53,226 nt of DNA from Fidelibacterota bacterium (GCA_030748955.1 JASMKZ010000005.1:1-53226), one strand, 5' to 3'; counted from the first letter of the stretch, positions 43,390 to 52,429 are shown. The notes: a model not told the origin generated them from the letters alone. Translations and numbers: made by a program.

Positions 43390-46300
43390 TCAGGCAAAAG
43401 CTTCTATTTTTTCATTGCCAAATTTAACCGATACAATTTTACTGATTCCTTCTTCAGCTTGAGTGACGCCGTATATGAAATCTGCTTTTTCCATGGTAAG
43501 TTTGTTGTGGGTTACTACTATAAACTGTGTTTTATTCGAGAATTCCCGTAAAACCTGTGTAAACTTACGGATATTGGCATCATCCAAGGGAGCATCCACT
43601 TCATCTAATATGCAGAAAGGGCTGGGTTTTACCAAATATATGGCAAAGAGCAGGGCAATGGCGGTGAGAGCTTTCTCACCAGCTGAGAGCATGCGCAGTG
43701 TTTGAGTCTTTTTACCTGGAGGCTGGGCAATAATTTCAATTTCAGCTTCTAAAGGCTCATCTTCACCAACTAGGCGCAGGTGTCCCTGACCCCCATTGAA
43801 AAAGGAAGAATATGTTTTGGTAAAGTTCTCCTGAATGGCAGTAAATGTGTCCATAAATTTCGTCTCTGCTTCACAGTTCAACTTTTCAATGGTTTCATTA
43901 ATGATTTTTTCAGATTCTTCTAAATCACTATACTGCTCCAATAAAAAAGTATGGCGCTCAGATTCTCTTTCATATTCTTCAGCCACAGCCAGATTCACAG
44001 GGCCAATACGATCCAATGATCTCTGGATATTTTCTATTTCCGCTTTTCGAGATGACAAATCATATTCTTTCAAATTAATATTATCATCCGATAATTCTTC
44101 ATTAAATCGCTCCTTTATTCGACTACGATGATATTTAATTTCATTATTAGCCTCTGCAATAGTAATTTCATACTCACGAATGGTATTAAGAAATTCGTCT
44201 TTTTGTTTTTGACGTTCTCGAATTCCTGACTGCAATCTCTGCAGTTCATCGTATGCTTTATTATAGGCCTGCTCCAATTCATCTTTTTCTCTACTACCAA
44301 GCTCTAAATCATTAGATAATTCAAGGACTTTTTCTTTTCCTTCAACAAGAGAAGATTGTAGTTTTTTATTTTCTATGTTAATTCTTGACATTTCAGAATT
44401 ATATTTCTTAATCCTCTGTCTTATTTCTTTTTCCTGGGAAGTAAAAGTTTCAATGCGATAATCTAATCCTTCTTTTTCTTTTTTAATTTCTAGAAGTTTT
44501 ATGCGAGAGTCTTGAACATTTTGCTGTTGCGTTCTTCTTATAAATCTATCCTCAGCTATTTTTGATTGGAAACTCTCATATTCTTTAGATAATTTCTCAT
44601 GTTCAATTCTTGCATTATGAATGGAATCTTTTACTGTTTTAAGCTGGATATTATAATCAGTAATTTGAGAATCTGTTTTTTTCTGATTTTCTTTAAGCTC
44701 TGATATGGATTCTTGATATTGTATTGCAATATAATCTTGCTGCTGTAATTTTTGTTCAAAATCATTTAATTTCTGAATAGCAAAATCCAATTCACTGCTT
44801 TTTGCATGCAAAACATTGTGAATGTCATTAGCATTTTTTACTGTATTTTCTAATTTTTTCTTTAACTTATTGAGACTATTTTCTGCACTTAGTGTATCAT
44901 TTTGCAATTGTTCTAATTTCTGCTTTCGCCCAATCACAGATTCAGGCTCCTTCCCAGGACTTTTAATGATATATCCTCGATAAAAATAATTGCCAGATGC
45001 ATCCACCCAGTTCAATGGATTAGAGTTGATGAAATGGGAATTAGTTTTATCAGTAGGGATAATACCTACATCACATAAAAGCAAAGTAATAAGTTTCTGT
45101 AATTTAGACTCACAATTTATTTTCGAAAGTAGTAACTCGACAGGACTTTTTAATTTAATTGGCTTAATTTCAGGAAGATGCTCTAATACAAAAATTGAAA
45201 GGCGTTTATTGGTTTCAGTTATGAGCAATTGTGCATTTTCCTCACTATCAACCACTAAAAAGTTTCCATATTCTCCCAGGGCAGTCTCAACTGCTAATTG
45301 ATACGGATCATCAACCTCAATAATATCAGATAAAACGCCCAGCACAAATGGATACTTTTCTCTATCATTCAATATGTGTTTTATTCCTGAAGGTCTACCT
45401 TCATGGTTTTCAATAACGTTAGCGTAGAACTCCTTTTGACTATTCAGTGTGGCTATATTAGATAATAAAATATTTTTCTTCTCTTTCAAAGATAAGATGT
45501 CGTCCTCTAATAATGATTGTTTAGTTTTTTGGCTCTCTAACTCATTCGTGATATTCTTAATTTTCTTTTCCTGACTCTCAACATTAGCACGTGCTAAATT
45601 TGAATCGGCTTTACAATTGTCTATTTTTTGATAATTTTCTGCTATTTTCTCACTATGAATTTCTTTTGTTTGATAAAGTTCTGAAATTGTATTTTTCAAT
45701 CTTTCCAAGACACCCTCTTCTTCACGGATTTTTAAATATTCAGATTCAGTCTGTTTTTTAAAATTTTCCTGATGTCTTAGAATATTTTCGTAATTATCTT
45801 TTACCTTATTGTACTGTCTTTCATGTTTATTAAACTCAATTTTACGCTTCTTAATTTCTGGTAGCAAGTTCTCCTTTTCAGAATTTAATTCCTCCAATTT
45901 CTTGATAGAAATATTAAGACTATCTTCATTATTCTGGAGTTCATCTGTGAAATGGTTCTTTTGATTTTCATTCCCTAATATTTTCTCTGACCAAACCAAT
46001 AAATTGCTATTTAATACCGATAAAGTATTCTCTAAATTTGAAATCTCTAATTGGCATTTATTGAGCTTAGCTTTTTTATCTTCAAAGTGAGTTTGAACCT
46101 GTTCTGTCAGGGTTTCATCTAAATTCATTTGGCCCGACAAATTAGATTGTTTACCCTTGATCTGATTGAGTTTATCTTGAAGCGGCGCCAGTTTAATAGC
46201 GAGGTGTTGAATTTCTACTTGTGCTACTTCAATATTAAGCTTTTTTAAATCTTTATTCAATGTATCAAAACGTTCAAACCGCTTCACCTGCAATCTGAGA

Positions 46301-46911
46301 TTCTTCATGGAATTATTCACTTCTACAATGATATCATTCACACGCTCCATATCTACACGAGTAGCAGCTATCTTCCTTAATGCTGCCTGTCTCTGCTGTT
46401 TGTAATTATTAATTCCTGCAGCCTCCTCAAACATCTTTCGTCTGTCGTTGGCATTATGAGATAGAATGGAATCTACCATTTTTAACTCAATAACAGAATA
46501 TGCATTAGAACTCATCCCTGTATCCACAAATAAATTTTGGATATCTTTCAAGCGACACAGATTTTTATTAATATAAAATTCACTTTCACCACTTCTATAT
46601 AAACGTCGTGATATTTCTACATCATTATATTCAATGGGTAAAATTTCACGACTATTATGAATGAGTAAAGATGCTTCGCAAAAACTCAAGGGCTTTCTAC
46701 TTTTTGTACCATTGAAAATAACATCTTCCATTTTATTTGATCGAAGAATAGAAATTTTCTGCTCACCTAATATCCAGCGAATGGCATCCACAATATTGCT
46801 TTTCCCACACCCGTTTGGGCCAACCACTGCCGTAACCCCTTCACCAAAGTTAAGATCAGTTTTATTGAGGAAAGATTTAAATCCTTGTAATTTAAGTTTA
46901 GATATATACAT
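43390..46911 (-). CDS. smc: Chromosome segregation protein SMC
   Basis: This 1173-residue condensin subunit has an ABC head with Walker A GPNGCGKSN at about residues 32-40 and the head-proximal Q-loop. A long coiled coil runs to a hinge at about 515-645 (GVLSDIIEVDDPYQLAVETALG), a second coiled coil returns, and the C-terminal head has MLSAGEKALTAIALLFAIY and FCILDEVDAPLDDANI (Walker B). It starts with ATG at 46911. scpA and scpB are not in the window. It follows the HIT gene by 9 nt and precedes comF. Confidence 0.97.
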   Translation of the reverse strand: MYISKLKLQGFKSFLNKTDLNFGEGVTAVVGPNGCGKSNIVDAIRWILGEQKISILRSNKMEDVIFNGTKSRKPLSFCEASLLIHNSREILPIEYNDVEISRRLYRSGESEFYINKNLCRLKDIQNLFVDTGMSSNAYSVIELKMVDSILSHNANDRRKMFEEAAGINNYKQQRQAALRKIAATRVDMERVNDIIVEVNNSMKNLRLQVKRFERFDTLNKDLKKLNIEVAQVEIQHLAIKLAPLQDKLNQIKGKQSNLSGQMNLDETLTEQVQTHFEDKKAKLNKCQLEISNLENTLSVLNSNLLVWSEKILGNENQKNHFTDELQNNEDSLNISIKKLEELNSEKENLLPEIKKRKIEFNKHERQYNKVKDNYENILRHQENFKKQTESEYLKIREEEGVLERLKNTISELYQTKEIHSEKIAENYQKIDNCKADSNLARANVESQEKKIKNITNELESQKTKQSLLEDDILSLKEKKNILLSNIATLNSQKEFYANVIENHEGRPSGIKHILNDREKYPFVLGVLSDIIEVDDPYQLAVETALGEYGNFLVVDSEENAQLLITETNKRLSIFVLEHLPEIKPIKLKSPVELLLSKINCESKLQKLITLLLCDVGIIPTDKTNSHFINSNPLNWVDASGNYFYRGYIIKSPGKEPESVIGRKQKLEQLQNDTLSAENSLNKLKKKLENTVKNANDIHNVLHAKSSELDFAIQKLNDFEQKLQQQDYIAIQYQESISELKENQKKTDSQITDYNIQLKTVKDSIHNARIEHEKLSKEYESFQSKIAEDRFIRRTQQQNVQDSRIKLLEIKKEKEGLDYRIETFTSQEKEIRQRIKKYNSEMSRINIENKKLQSSLVEGKEKVLELSNDLELGSREKDELEQAYNKAYDELQRLQSGIRERQKQKDEFLNTIREYEITIAEANNEIKYHRSRIKERFNEELSDDNINLKEYDLSSRKAEIENIQRSLDRIGPVNLAVAEEYERESERHTFLLEQYSDLEESEKIINETIEKLNCEAETKFMDTFTAIQENFTKTYSSFFNGGQGHLRLVGEDEPLEAEIEIIAQPPGKKTQTLRMLSAGEKALTAIALLFAIYLVKPSPFCILDEVDAPLDDANIRKFTQVLREFSNKTQFIVVTHNKLTMEKADFIYGVTQAEEGISKIVSVKFGNEKIEAFA

Positions 46912-46920
46912 GGGGTAATT

Positions 46921-47268
46921 TTATCCTGGTGGCCAATGGAGTTTCCTCCCTCCCAATAAATGTAAATGAATATGATGCACAGTCTGTCCCCCATCATCCC
47001 CTGTATTAATTACCCATCGATATCCCGATTCAACAATACCTTCATTTTCTGCAATATTATTTGCCATTACTGCCATATCCATTAAATAGCGCACATTGTC
47101 ATTATTTAGTTCTCGCGTAGATTGAATATGTACTTTTGGTATGATTAATACATGGGTTTTAGCCTGGGGATTAATATCGCGAAATGCTAATACATGATCG
47201 GTTTGTGTCACAATATCTGCTGGAATATCACCATTTATTATCTTACAAAACAAACAGTCATCTGACAT
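46921..47268 (-). CDS. HIT-family nucleotide-binding hydrolase (HinT-like)
   Basis: This 115-residue protein has the N-terminal CLFCKIINGDIPADIV zinc/HIT entry motif and the catalytic histidine triad in GQTVHHIHLHLLGG. The domain length and NPQAKTHVLIIPK strand are those of HinT-type purine nucleoside phosphoramidases, which act on adenylated small molecules. The start is ATG at 47268 with GGAGG about 8 nt upstream. It is the gene before smc. Confidence 0.93.
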   Translation of the reverse strand: MSDDCLFCKIINGDIPADIVTQTDHVLAFRDINPQAKTHVLIIPKVHIQSTRELNNDNVRYLMDMAVMANNIAENEGIVESGYRWVINTGDDGGQTVHHIHLHLLGGRKLHWPPG

Positions 47269-47280
47269 GATTAAGCCTCC

Positions 47281-47784
47281 TTATTTCCAATACATTGCCA
47301 ACTGAAATGCTATACTGCCATCATCGACAAGATTATTTTTATTGAATTTAAATAGTAGCTCATTTAGTATTCTACCATTATAAAATTGAATGCCTGTACC
47401 AAATGCATATTTCGTCCTCCAATTTCCTAAATTATTAATTTTTGAAATGGTGCTTAAGTCTGCTATACTTCCACCCTGAATTATGATAATTGGCTTAAAA
47501 ACACCACCAATTAACGTTTTGAATAATTCTTGCTTTAAGACTGCTGACAAATCCAAATAAATTGAACTATTTCCATTTATCAAACCAAAGCTGTTAACTG
47601 ATTGCCTATGCTTAGTAAAATAAGCACCTATATCAGCCAATATCTGAGTATTTTTTCTCCACTCAATTCCTGGCTTGTAATAAATACCCGTTCCTTTAGA
47701 AGTCATCTGCATACCCATACCATGAAAATTATCAGAGAAAAGCATGTTACACATGAAAGCGATGATAATCAAAATTCTTACCAT
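47281..47784 (-). CDS. Secreted or outer-membrane-type protein of unknown function
   Basis: This 167-residue protein has a signal-like start (RILIIIAFMCNMLFS) with predicted cleavage near residue 18, followed by alternating polar/hydrophobic segments that could form a small beta-barrel: GTGIYYKPGIEWRK, ADIGAYFTKH, SSIYLDLSAVLKQEL, GTGIQFYNG, LLFKFNK, and a terminal aromatic tail AFQLAMYWK. I recognise no family. It sits 12 nt before HIT and 28 nt after an alcohol dehydrogenase gene. The barrel idea is inference from pattern only. Confidence 0.7.
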   Translation of the reverse strand: MVRILIIIAFMCNMLFSDNFHGMGMQMTSKGTGIYYKPGIEWRKNTQILADIGAYFTKHRQSVNSFGLINGNSSIYLDLSAVLKQELFKTLIGGVFKPIIIIQGGSIADLSTISKINNLGNWRTKYAFGTGIQFYNGRILNELLFKFNKNNLVDDGSIAFQLAMYWK

Positions 47785-47811
47785 CTTAATACAAAGTATT
47801 CCAAATGCATA

Positions 47812-48840
47812 CTATGGAAGTAATACTACTTTGCCCATTTGCTGACTATTTTCTATATAATTATGAGCTTCACGAATATCTTTCATTGCAAATATTTTAT
47901 CCACATTTGGTAGATACTCTTTTTGGTTAATTTTTGCCATCACCTTTTTAAAAGCGGGAATATTACTCATGGTTGAACCTAAAATAGACTGTTGTTTCAT
48001 AAAAAGATGTGCTAAATTAATATCAACATCAGCGCCTGTTGTTGCTCCACAAGTTACCAGCCTCCCCCCTTTTGACAAGAGCCTTATTGATTCTTCCCAT
48101 GTAGCAGCCCCTACATGCTCAAATACTACGTTAACACCATTCATTTCTGTAATTAATTTTATCTCATCTTTCCAATTTCTCTCATTGTGATTTACTACAT
48201 GGTGAGCCCCTAATTTTTTGGAAAATTCACACTTCAGGTCGCTACCAGATGTGGCAATAACATTAGCCCCTAAATCCCTACTAATTTGAATGGCTGCTGA
48301 CCCAACACCAGAACTTCCACCATAAATTAAGACGGTTTCATTAGGTTGTAATTTTGCCCTTATTATAAGCATTTGGTAGGCTGTCATGAAAACCAGTTGC
48401 ATTGATGCGGCATCGGGAAAAGATAGATGCTCTGGTTTTTTATGAATATTAACAGGGTTAAGAATAACATATTCAGCTAGAATTCCATTTTCCGTCTCAC
48501 CTAAAATACCATATTCAGAACAATAATTTTCTTTTTTCTCTTTACAATGGTGACAATTTCCACAAAAAGTACCAGGTTGAATAACCACATCATTACCTGT
48601 TTGAAAATCATGTACTTTGGAACCAACTTCTACAATTGTACCAGATGCATCAGAGCCCAATATTAATGGCAATAATACTGGCATGCCCGGGAGCCCTTTT
48701 CTCACCCATATATCTAGATGATTAATGGCTGCAGCTTTTACATGTATTTTTACTTTATCAGGGGGGCAATCAGGTTCGGGAATATCATCATATGTTAGTG
48801 CATCTAATCCGCCATGTTTACTTATTCTAACGGCTTTCAT
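47812..48840 (-). CDS. Zinc-binding alcohol dehydrogenase/quinone oxidoreductase-like protein
   Basis: The 342-residue medium-chain dehydrogenase has the GroES-like N-terminal domain (NHLDIWVRKGLPGMP, ILGSDASG), four cysteines of a structural zinc lobe (CGNCHHCKEKKENYC) and a Rossmann domain with YGGSSGVGSAAIQ. The C-terminal segment reads NYIENSQQMGKVVL. The reaction (alcohol, aldehyde or quinone with NAD(P)H) cannot be fixed by motifs. The ATG at 48840 overlaps the stop of the micro-protein as ATGA. Confidence 0.88.
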   Translation of the reverse strand: MKAVRISKHGGLDALTYDDIPEPDCPPDKVKIHVKAAAINHLDIWVRKGLPGMPVLLPLILGSDASGTIVEVGSKVHDFQTGNDVVIQPGTFCGNCHHCKEKKENYCSEYGILGETENGILAEYVILNPVNIHKKPEHLSFPDAASMQLVFMTAYQMLIIRAKLQPNETVLIYGGSSGVGSAAIQISRDLGANVIATSGSDLKCEFSKKLGAHHVVNHNERNWKDEIKLITEMNGVNVVFEHVGAATWEESIRLLSKGGRLVTCGATTGADVDINLAHLFMKQQSILGSTMSNIPAFKKVMAKINQKEYLPNVDKIFAMKDIREAHNYIENSQQMGKVVLLP

Positions 48841-48998
48841 TCCACGTCTTCATAATCTGCATCCTGAATATCCATCCCTTCCCTGCGGCCCTTATAATCA
48901 CTTTTCCCTTTCTTATTATTTGAAACTTGAATGCCCAAAATAAATTTTCTAATTTGGTTAAATATCCAAAACAATGCAATGATAAATAATATTTTCAT
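48837..48998 (-). CDS. 53-residue membrane micro-protein, DUF4834-like
   Basis: A small reading frame lies in the gap between the kinase and the alcohol dehydrogenase. It has ATG at 48998, 1 nt after the kinase stop, and its TGA overlaps the next ATG, both signs of a real gene. The product has one hydrophobic segment (ILFIIALFWIFNQI, residues 3-16), a basic middle (NNKKGKSDYKGRRE) and an acidic aromatic tail DADYEDVE. That order matches the small DUF4834-type membrane proteins of FCB bacteria. Function is unknown; no homology search was possible. Confidence 0.65.
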   Translation of the reverse strand: MKILFIIALFWIFNQIRKFILGIQVSNNKKGKSDYKGRREGMDIQDADYEDVE

Positions 48999-48999
48999 C

Positions 49000-49644
49000 T
49001 TATTGAATACTTTTTATTGGATTGAAATAGCGGGTGCCTTCTCCAGGTGTTCGAATAAACTCAATTATTTCTTCTAAATCATTTTTATTTTTTACAAAGT
49101 CTATATCATTGGTGTTGATGATCAGCAATGGGCATATATCAAATTTAAAAAAATATTCATTATACATCTGATTTAAAGCATCAATATATTTCCAATCAAT
49201 TAACTTTTCATATTCTCTTCCCCTAAGTTTAATATTTTGCATGAGACGATCAGTATCTGATTGTAAAAATATAACCATATCAGGGGATATAACATTTTTT
49301 TCTAATATCCGAGCAACTGCATTATACAAACTCATTTCCTTATCATTTAGATTTAATGCTGCAAACAATCTGTCTTTTACAAACATATAATCAGAAATTA
49401 ATGTTTTCGTAAAAAGATCTGTTTGTTGCAATTGTTGTTGTTGGCGATAGCGTGACAAGAGGAAAAACAACTGGGTTTGAAATGCAAAGCGCTCAGAATC
49501 CTTATAAAAATCAACTAAAAAGGGATTTTCCTCAAACTCTTCCAAAACCAATTTAGCTTCTAATCTCTCACCTAATATTTTTGATAAACTGGTTTTTCCA
49601 ACACCAATTGTACCTTCTATAGCAATATGATAGGGAATTTTCAA
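49000..49644 (-). CDS. Deoxynucleoside kinase
   Basis: This 214-residue protein has the P-loop GTIGVGKTSLSK at residues 10-21, the substrate-site VLEEFEENPFL, the RYRQQQQL stretch and the IFLQSDTDRLMQNIKLRGREYE lid region of the deoxyguanosine/deoxyadenosine kinase family. It phosphorylates salvaged deoxynucleosides. The start is TTG at 49644, overlapping the folK stop as TTGA and keeping the conserved IAIEGTIG strand. Purine preference is likely but not proven. Confidence 0.9.
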   Translation of the reverse strand: MKIPYHIAIEGTIGVGKTSLSKILGERLEAKLVLEEFEENPFLVDFYKDSERFAFQTQLFFLLSRYRQQQQLQQTDLFTKTLISDYMFVKDRLFAALNLNDKEMSLYNAVARILEKNVISPDMVIFLQSDTDRLMQNIKLRGREYEKLIDWKYIDALNQMYNEYFFKFDICPLLIINTNDIDFVKNKNDLEEIIEFIRTPGEGTRYFNPIKSIQ

Positions 49645-50162
49645 AGCATGCCCTCTTTATCTACAATAAGCAGCATTCTTACGTCTGAATTATCATCTGT
49701 ATTTTCAAGAATCTCTGAAACCAGCGCATTCTGTCCGGGAACTTTAAATTTTGGAGCAATATCATTCCAGGGCTTGAGAACAAATTTTCTTTCGGATATT
49801 CCTGCATGTGGTATTTCTAATAATCCACTATGAATTTGCAAGCTACCTATAGCCAAAATATCAATATCTAAAACACGCGGCATATTTCTTTTCTTCTCTA
49901 CTTTTCTTCCTGCTTTTTCTTCAATGACTTTAATTGCATTCAGCAAATCCACAGGAATTAAGTTGGTATCAATTTCAATCACCATATTATAAAATTCATC
50001 TTGATCTGTGTTATACATGGCAGGTGATTGATATACATGGGATTTTTCCGTCACCCAAATATGGGGATGCGCATTCAACATATCAACCCCAAATTTCAAG
50101 TTTTGATAACGATTACCTACATTTGAACCTAGTCCTAAAAATATATGTTGATCTTCAGACAT
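49641..50162 (-). CDS. folK: HPPK, 6-hydroxymethyl-7,8-dihydropterin pyrophosphokinase
   Basis: This 173-residue folate enzyme transfers pyrophosphate from ATP to the pterin alcohol. It has the N-terminal GLGSNVGNRYQNL, the QSPAMYNTDQDEFYNMVIEI segment and the metal-binding RVLDIDILAIG, followed by IPHAGISERKFVL. The length is normal. ATG at 50162 overlaps folB by 8 nt, and its end overlaps the kinase start. folB-folK adjacency is common. Confidence 0.96.
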   Translation of the reverse strand: MSEDQHIFLGLGSNVGNRYQNLKFGVDMLNAHPHIWVTEKSHVYQSPAMYNTDQDEFYNMVIEIDTNLIPVDLLNAIKVIEEKAGRKVEKKRNMPRVLDIDILAIGSLQIHSGLLEIPHAGISERKFVLKPWNDIAPKFKVPGQNALVSEILENTDDNSDVRMLLIVDKEGML

Positions 50163-50511
50163 TACTAATAACTTCCACTTCTACAGAATCAAAATTGCCA
50201 TTAATGGGAGCATTTGGTTTGCGTATTACCACTTTACAATTATCCACATTAAATTTATCTGTAATTGTATTGGCAATTTTATTTGCAAGATATTCAATTA
50301 AATTATATTTCCTTTGGCAAAATATATTGGTTATTTCATCATATATAAGAGAATAGTTTACAGTATTTTGTAAATTATCTGTGATTGATTCATCATATAC
50401 TGGCGAAACTTCAATATCAATTTCAAATGGCTGCCCATTAGATTTTTCTTTTTCATCAACGCCATGATATCCAAATAATTGAATATTATTTATTCTGATT
50501 TTAGTATCCAT
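50155..50511 (-). CDS. folB: Dihydroneopterin aldolase
   Basis: This 118-residue enzyme converts dihydroneopterin to hydroxymethyl-dihydropterin and glycolaldehyde. It shows the typical N-terminus KIRINNIQLFGYHGVDEKEK, the YSLIYDEITNIF segment, LIEYLANKIA and the C-terminal VRKPNAPINGNFDSVEV. I chose ATG 50511, which overlaps the upstream methyltransferase stop and fits FolB length; an in-frame upstream start at 50556 would add 15 unrelated residues. It is followed by folK. Confidence 0.95.
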   Translation of the reverse strand: MDTKIRINNIQLFGYHGVDEKEKSNGQPFEIDIEVSPVYDESITDNLQNTVNYSLIYDEITNIFCQRKYNLIEYLANKIANTITDKFNVDNCKVVIRKPNAPINGNFDSVEVEVISNV

Positions 50512-51130
50512 TTTTCTTAAAAATAACAAACACCTCTCTTCCTCGTCTTCTTTCAATTGATAATGCTGGTATTTCTTTTTCTACCAAAGCAAAATATTTT
50601 GAAAACAATGTCATTGTAGTGTTAATGTCAACTCCAAAGGGCGGTCCATTACCATCAAGCTTTTTATCAATTGGAAATAATATGCCAACCAATTTCCCGG
50701 ATGGCTTTAATAGGTTATTTACCAGCTGAATATAATTTGTCCGTTTATTGGGATCAATAGCACAATAACAGGTGTATTCTAACACAATATCAAATTGCGC
50801 ATCATATAATTTTTCTAAATTGAAAATATCTTCATGTAGAATATTCAGGTTCAAATTTTTCTTTTTTGCAGCATTAGTCATGTTTGTAATGGCAGAATCA
50901 GCAAAATCTACCGCTGTTACCTCATGACCTTTTTCTGCAAAATAAAGCGCGTCCCATCCATTCCCGGCTCCAAGGATACATATAGATAATGGCATCTTTT
51001 GTGAATGTATCCAATTTTTAAATATTGGAGTAGGTTCTCCTAAATCCCAAGCCATTTCACCAGCATTATAAGAATTTTCCCAATATTCTGGCTGCGAATG
51101 ATGAATCGATTGAATATCTGTTATATGCAT
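50501..51130 (-). CDS. TPMT-like class I methyltransferase
   Basis: This 209-residue SAM-dependent methyltransferase of the thiopurine methyltransferase-like family has YWENSYNAGEMAWDLGEPTP near the N-terminus, motif I ILGAGNGWDALYFAEKGHEVTAVDFA and the FDIVLEYTCYCAIDP post-motif. The GxGNGxDxxxxAxxGHxVxGxD pattern is the family hallmark. Substrates in bacteria range from metalloids (selenium, tellurium) to small thiols; none is indicated here. The start is ATG at 51130. It opens the run through folB, folK and smc. Confidence 0.88.
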   Translation of the reverse strand: MHITDIQSIHHSQPEYWENSYNAGEMAWDLGEPTPIFKNWIHSQKMPLSICILGAGNGWDALYFAEKGHEVTAVDFADSAITNMTNAAKKKNLNLNILHEDIFNLEKLYDAQFDIVLEYTCYCAIDPNKRTNYIQLVNNLLKPSGKLVGILFPIDKKLDGNGPPFGVDINTTMTLFSKYFALVEKEIPALSIERRRGREVFVIFKKNGY

Positions 51131-51248
51131 ATTAAAATCACTAAAATATTATCAAAGAATTGGACGTAAAACTAAATTAAAATTCAGTTTTCCCTAAACA
51201 TAAATATGAAATAATATTTTATATATTTTTAAATAAAATATGCTCCTA

Positions 51249-51276
51249 AATAAAAAACTCTCTAAAAAGAGAGTTT
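51249..51276 (-). terminator. Terminator after the cold-shock gene
   Basis: A perfect 9-bp stem (51255-51263 with 51268-51276) with a 4-nt A/T loop is followed by T-rich sequence on the minus strand. It is 14 nt past the cold-shock stop codon. Confidence 0.8.
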
Positions 51277-51289
51277 AATAATGTTTTAT

Positions 51290-51484
51290 TTAGAATAAAC
51301 TGACATTTTCTGCTTCCGGACCTCTATGCCCTTGTGTGACGTCAAACTTAACCCTGACATTTACGAGTATTTTTTGACCTCTACGAATATTAGCGATGTT
51401 AACAAAATAATCATCTCCATCATCGCCTTCTATAAAACCCCATCCCTCAGCTTCTTTCCACATTTTGACTGTACCAGAAATCAT
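51290..51484 (-). CDS. Cold-shock-domain protein with divergent RNP motifs
   Basis: This 64-residue OB-fold protein covers the whole cold-shock domain: GTVKMWKEAEGWGFIEGDDG, then YFVNIANI and the terminal QGHRGPEAENVSLF. The first RNP motif, usually KGxGFI, reads EGWGFI, and the second, usually VFVHF, reads YFVNI, so nucleic-acid contact residues differ from the CspA type. ATG at 51484 lies 8 nt after the upstream gene. The strong GAGGAGG upstream is inside the end of that gene. A terminator closes the unit. Confidence 0.88.
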   Translation of the reverse strand: MISGTVKMWKEAEGWGFIEGDDGDDYFVNIANIRRGQKILVNVRVKFDVTQGHRGPEAENVSLF

Positions 51485-51492
51485 AAGATTAT

Positions 51493-51846
51493 CTATTCCT
51501 CCTCTTTTTCAAACCTAAAGCCTAATTTCATTTTTTCAAATTCACTAGGGAAATCATATCCATCCCTTTCGGGGTAATGCATTATTGTATTAACATTATC
51601 CCAAGTTACTACAAAATTAGCTGCGATATCTTCCTTGGTTTGATCCTTTACAGGTAAAGGCGCCCCTGATTCATCTTTTCCATGAATAATTACAATTCCA
51701 GGGTGTTCTAGCCACAGACCCAATTGGTCATAACCCTTTAAAAGAAAATGACCAGTTGGATTATCAATACCAATATCTTTGTATCTTTCAAAGTTTGAAA
51801 AGGATACAAATATAATATCTCCTATTAATTCATCAAGTTTTATCAT
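51493..51846 (-). CDS. Hypothetical protein, 117 residues
   Basis: A soluble, acidic-tailed protein with no signal peptide or membrane span. It holds DELIGDIIFVSFSN, a GHFLLKGYDQLGLWLEHPGI strand-rich stretch, TWDNVNTIMHYPERDGYDFPSE and a charged end (FRFEKEEE). I recognise no family. Its frame is closed by TAG 8 nt before the cold-shock gene, with which it is presumably co-transcribed and perhaps partnered. The start is ATG at 51846. Confidence 0.75.
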   Translation of the reverse strand: MIKLDELIGDIIFVSFSNFERYKDIGIDNPTGHFLLKGYDQLGLWLEHPGIVIIHGKDESGAPLPVKDQTKEDIAANFVVTWDNVNTIMHYPERDGYDFPSEFEKMKLGFRFEKEEE

Positions 51847-51865
51847 ATGGTATTTAATTGATTAA

Positions 51866-51895
51866 AAATAAAAAAGGGGAATAACTTCCCCTTTT
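51866..51895 (-). terminator. Terminator after the coiled-coil pair
   Basis: A perfect 10-bp stem (AAAAGGGGAA at 51872-51881 with its complement at 51886-51895) with a 4-nt loop is followed by T-rich sequence on the minus strand. It lies 21 nt past the stop of the 166-residue coiled-coil gene and should separate it from the cold-shock unit. Confidence 0.86.
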
Positions 51896-51916
51896 TACAA
51901 TGTATAAGAGTTAGTT

Positions 51917-52417
51917 CTATTTTTTCTTCTCTTCTTCTTCAACTGGCGGAAACACCGTCAAATTTAATGTATTTATATCATCCTGTATTGTTGAAATAGT
52001 CTGTTTCACATCACGAACATTACGATTTGTTGATCTCTTAAAAGTTTCAAAACTATCTTCAAGGTTTCTTACATCGTCCTTAACTCTGTCAATTTTTCTG
52101 GTTAATGTTTCTTCTAATTGCTCTATACTGAACTTAATTTCTTCAAATACTATATCTATTGAATCCATTTGTGCATCATAAACGGCATAATGTGCATGAG
52201 TTTCCTTTTGTAAGGTTTGCACGTGCTTACTGGTTCCAATCCATTTTTTCTCTAATCGATCATAAATTTCAACGGTTGAGTTGACATCTCCGGAAAGCTC
52301 ATCATCACTATCTGCCAGTTGCATCATTTGTTGAGTACGGGAATCATCTACAACCATCCAATAATATCCAATGGCTAGAATGATAAAAAATGTGATGATC
52401 CAAATCGCTCTCTGCAT
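51917..52417 (-). CDS. Membrane-anchored coiled-coil protein
   Basis: This 166-residue protein has a single hydrophobic anchor at about residues 4-22 (AIWIITFFIILAIGYYWMVV), then an acidic linker. A long helical coiled-coil region (about 60-150) has heptad-like phrases such as FEEIKFSIEQLEETL and DRVKDDVRNLEDSFETFKR. A charged tail (EEEEKKK) ends it. No family is recognised. The start is ATG at 52417, 12 nt after the preceding coiled-coil gene. Confidence 0.78.
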   Translation of the reverse strand: MQRAIWIITFFIILAIGYYWMVVDDSRTQQMMQLADSDDELSGDVNSTVEIYDRLEKKWIGTSKHVQTLQKETHAHYAVYDAQMDSIDIVFEEIKFSIEQLEETLTRKIDRVKDDVRNLEDSFETFKRSTNRNVRDVKQTISTIQDDINTLNLTVFPPVEEEEKKK

Positions 52418-52429
52418 AATATCCTTAAG

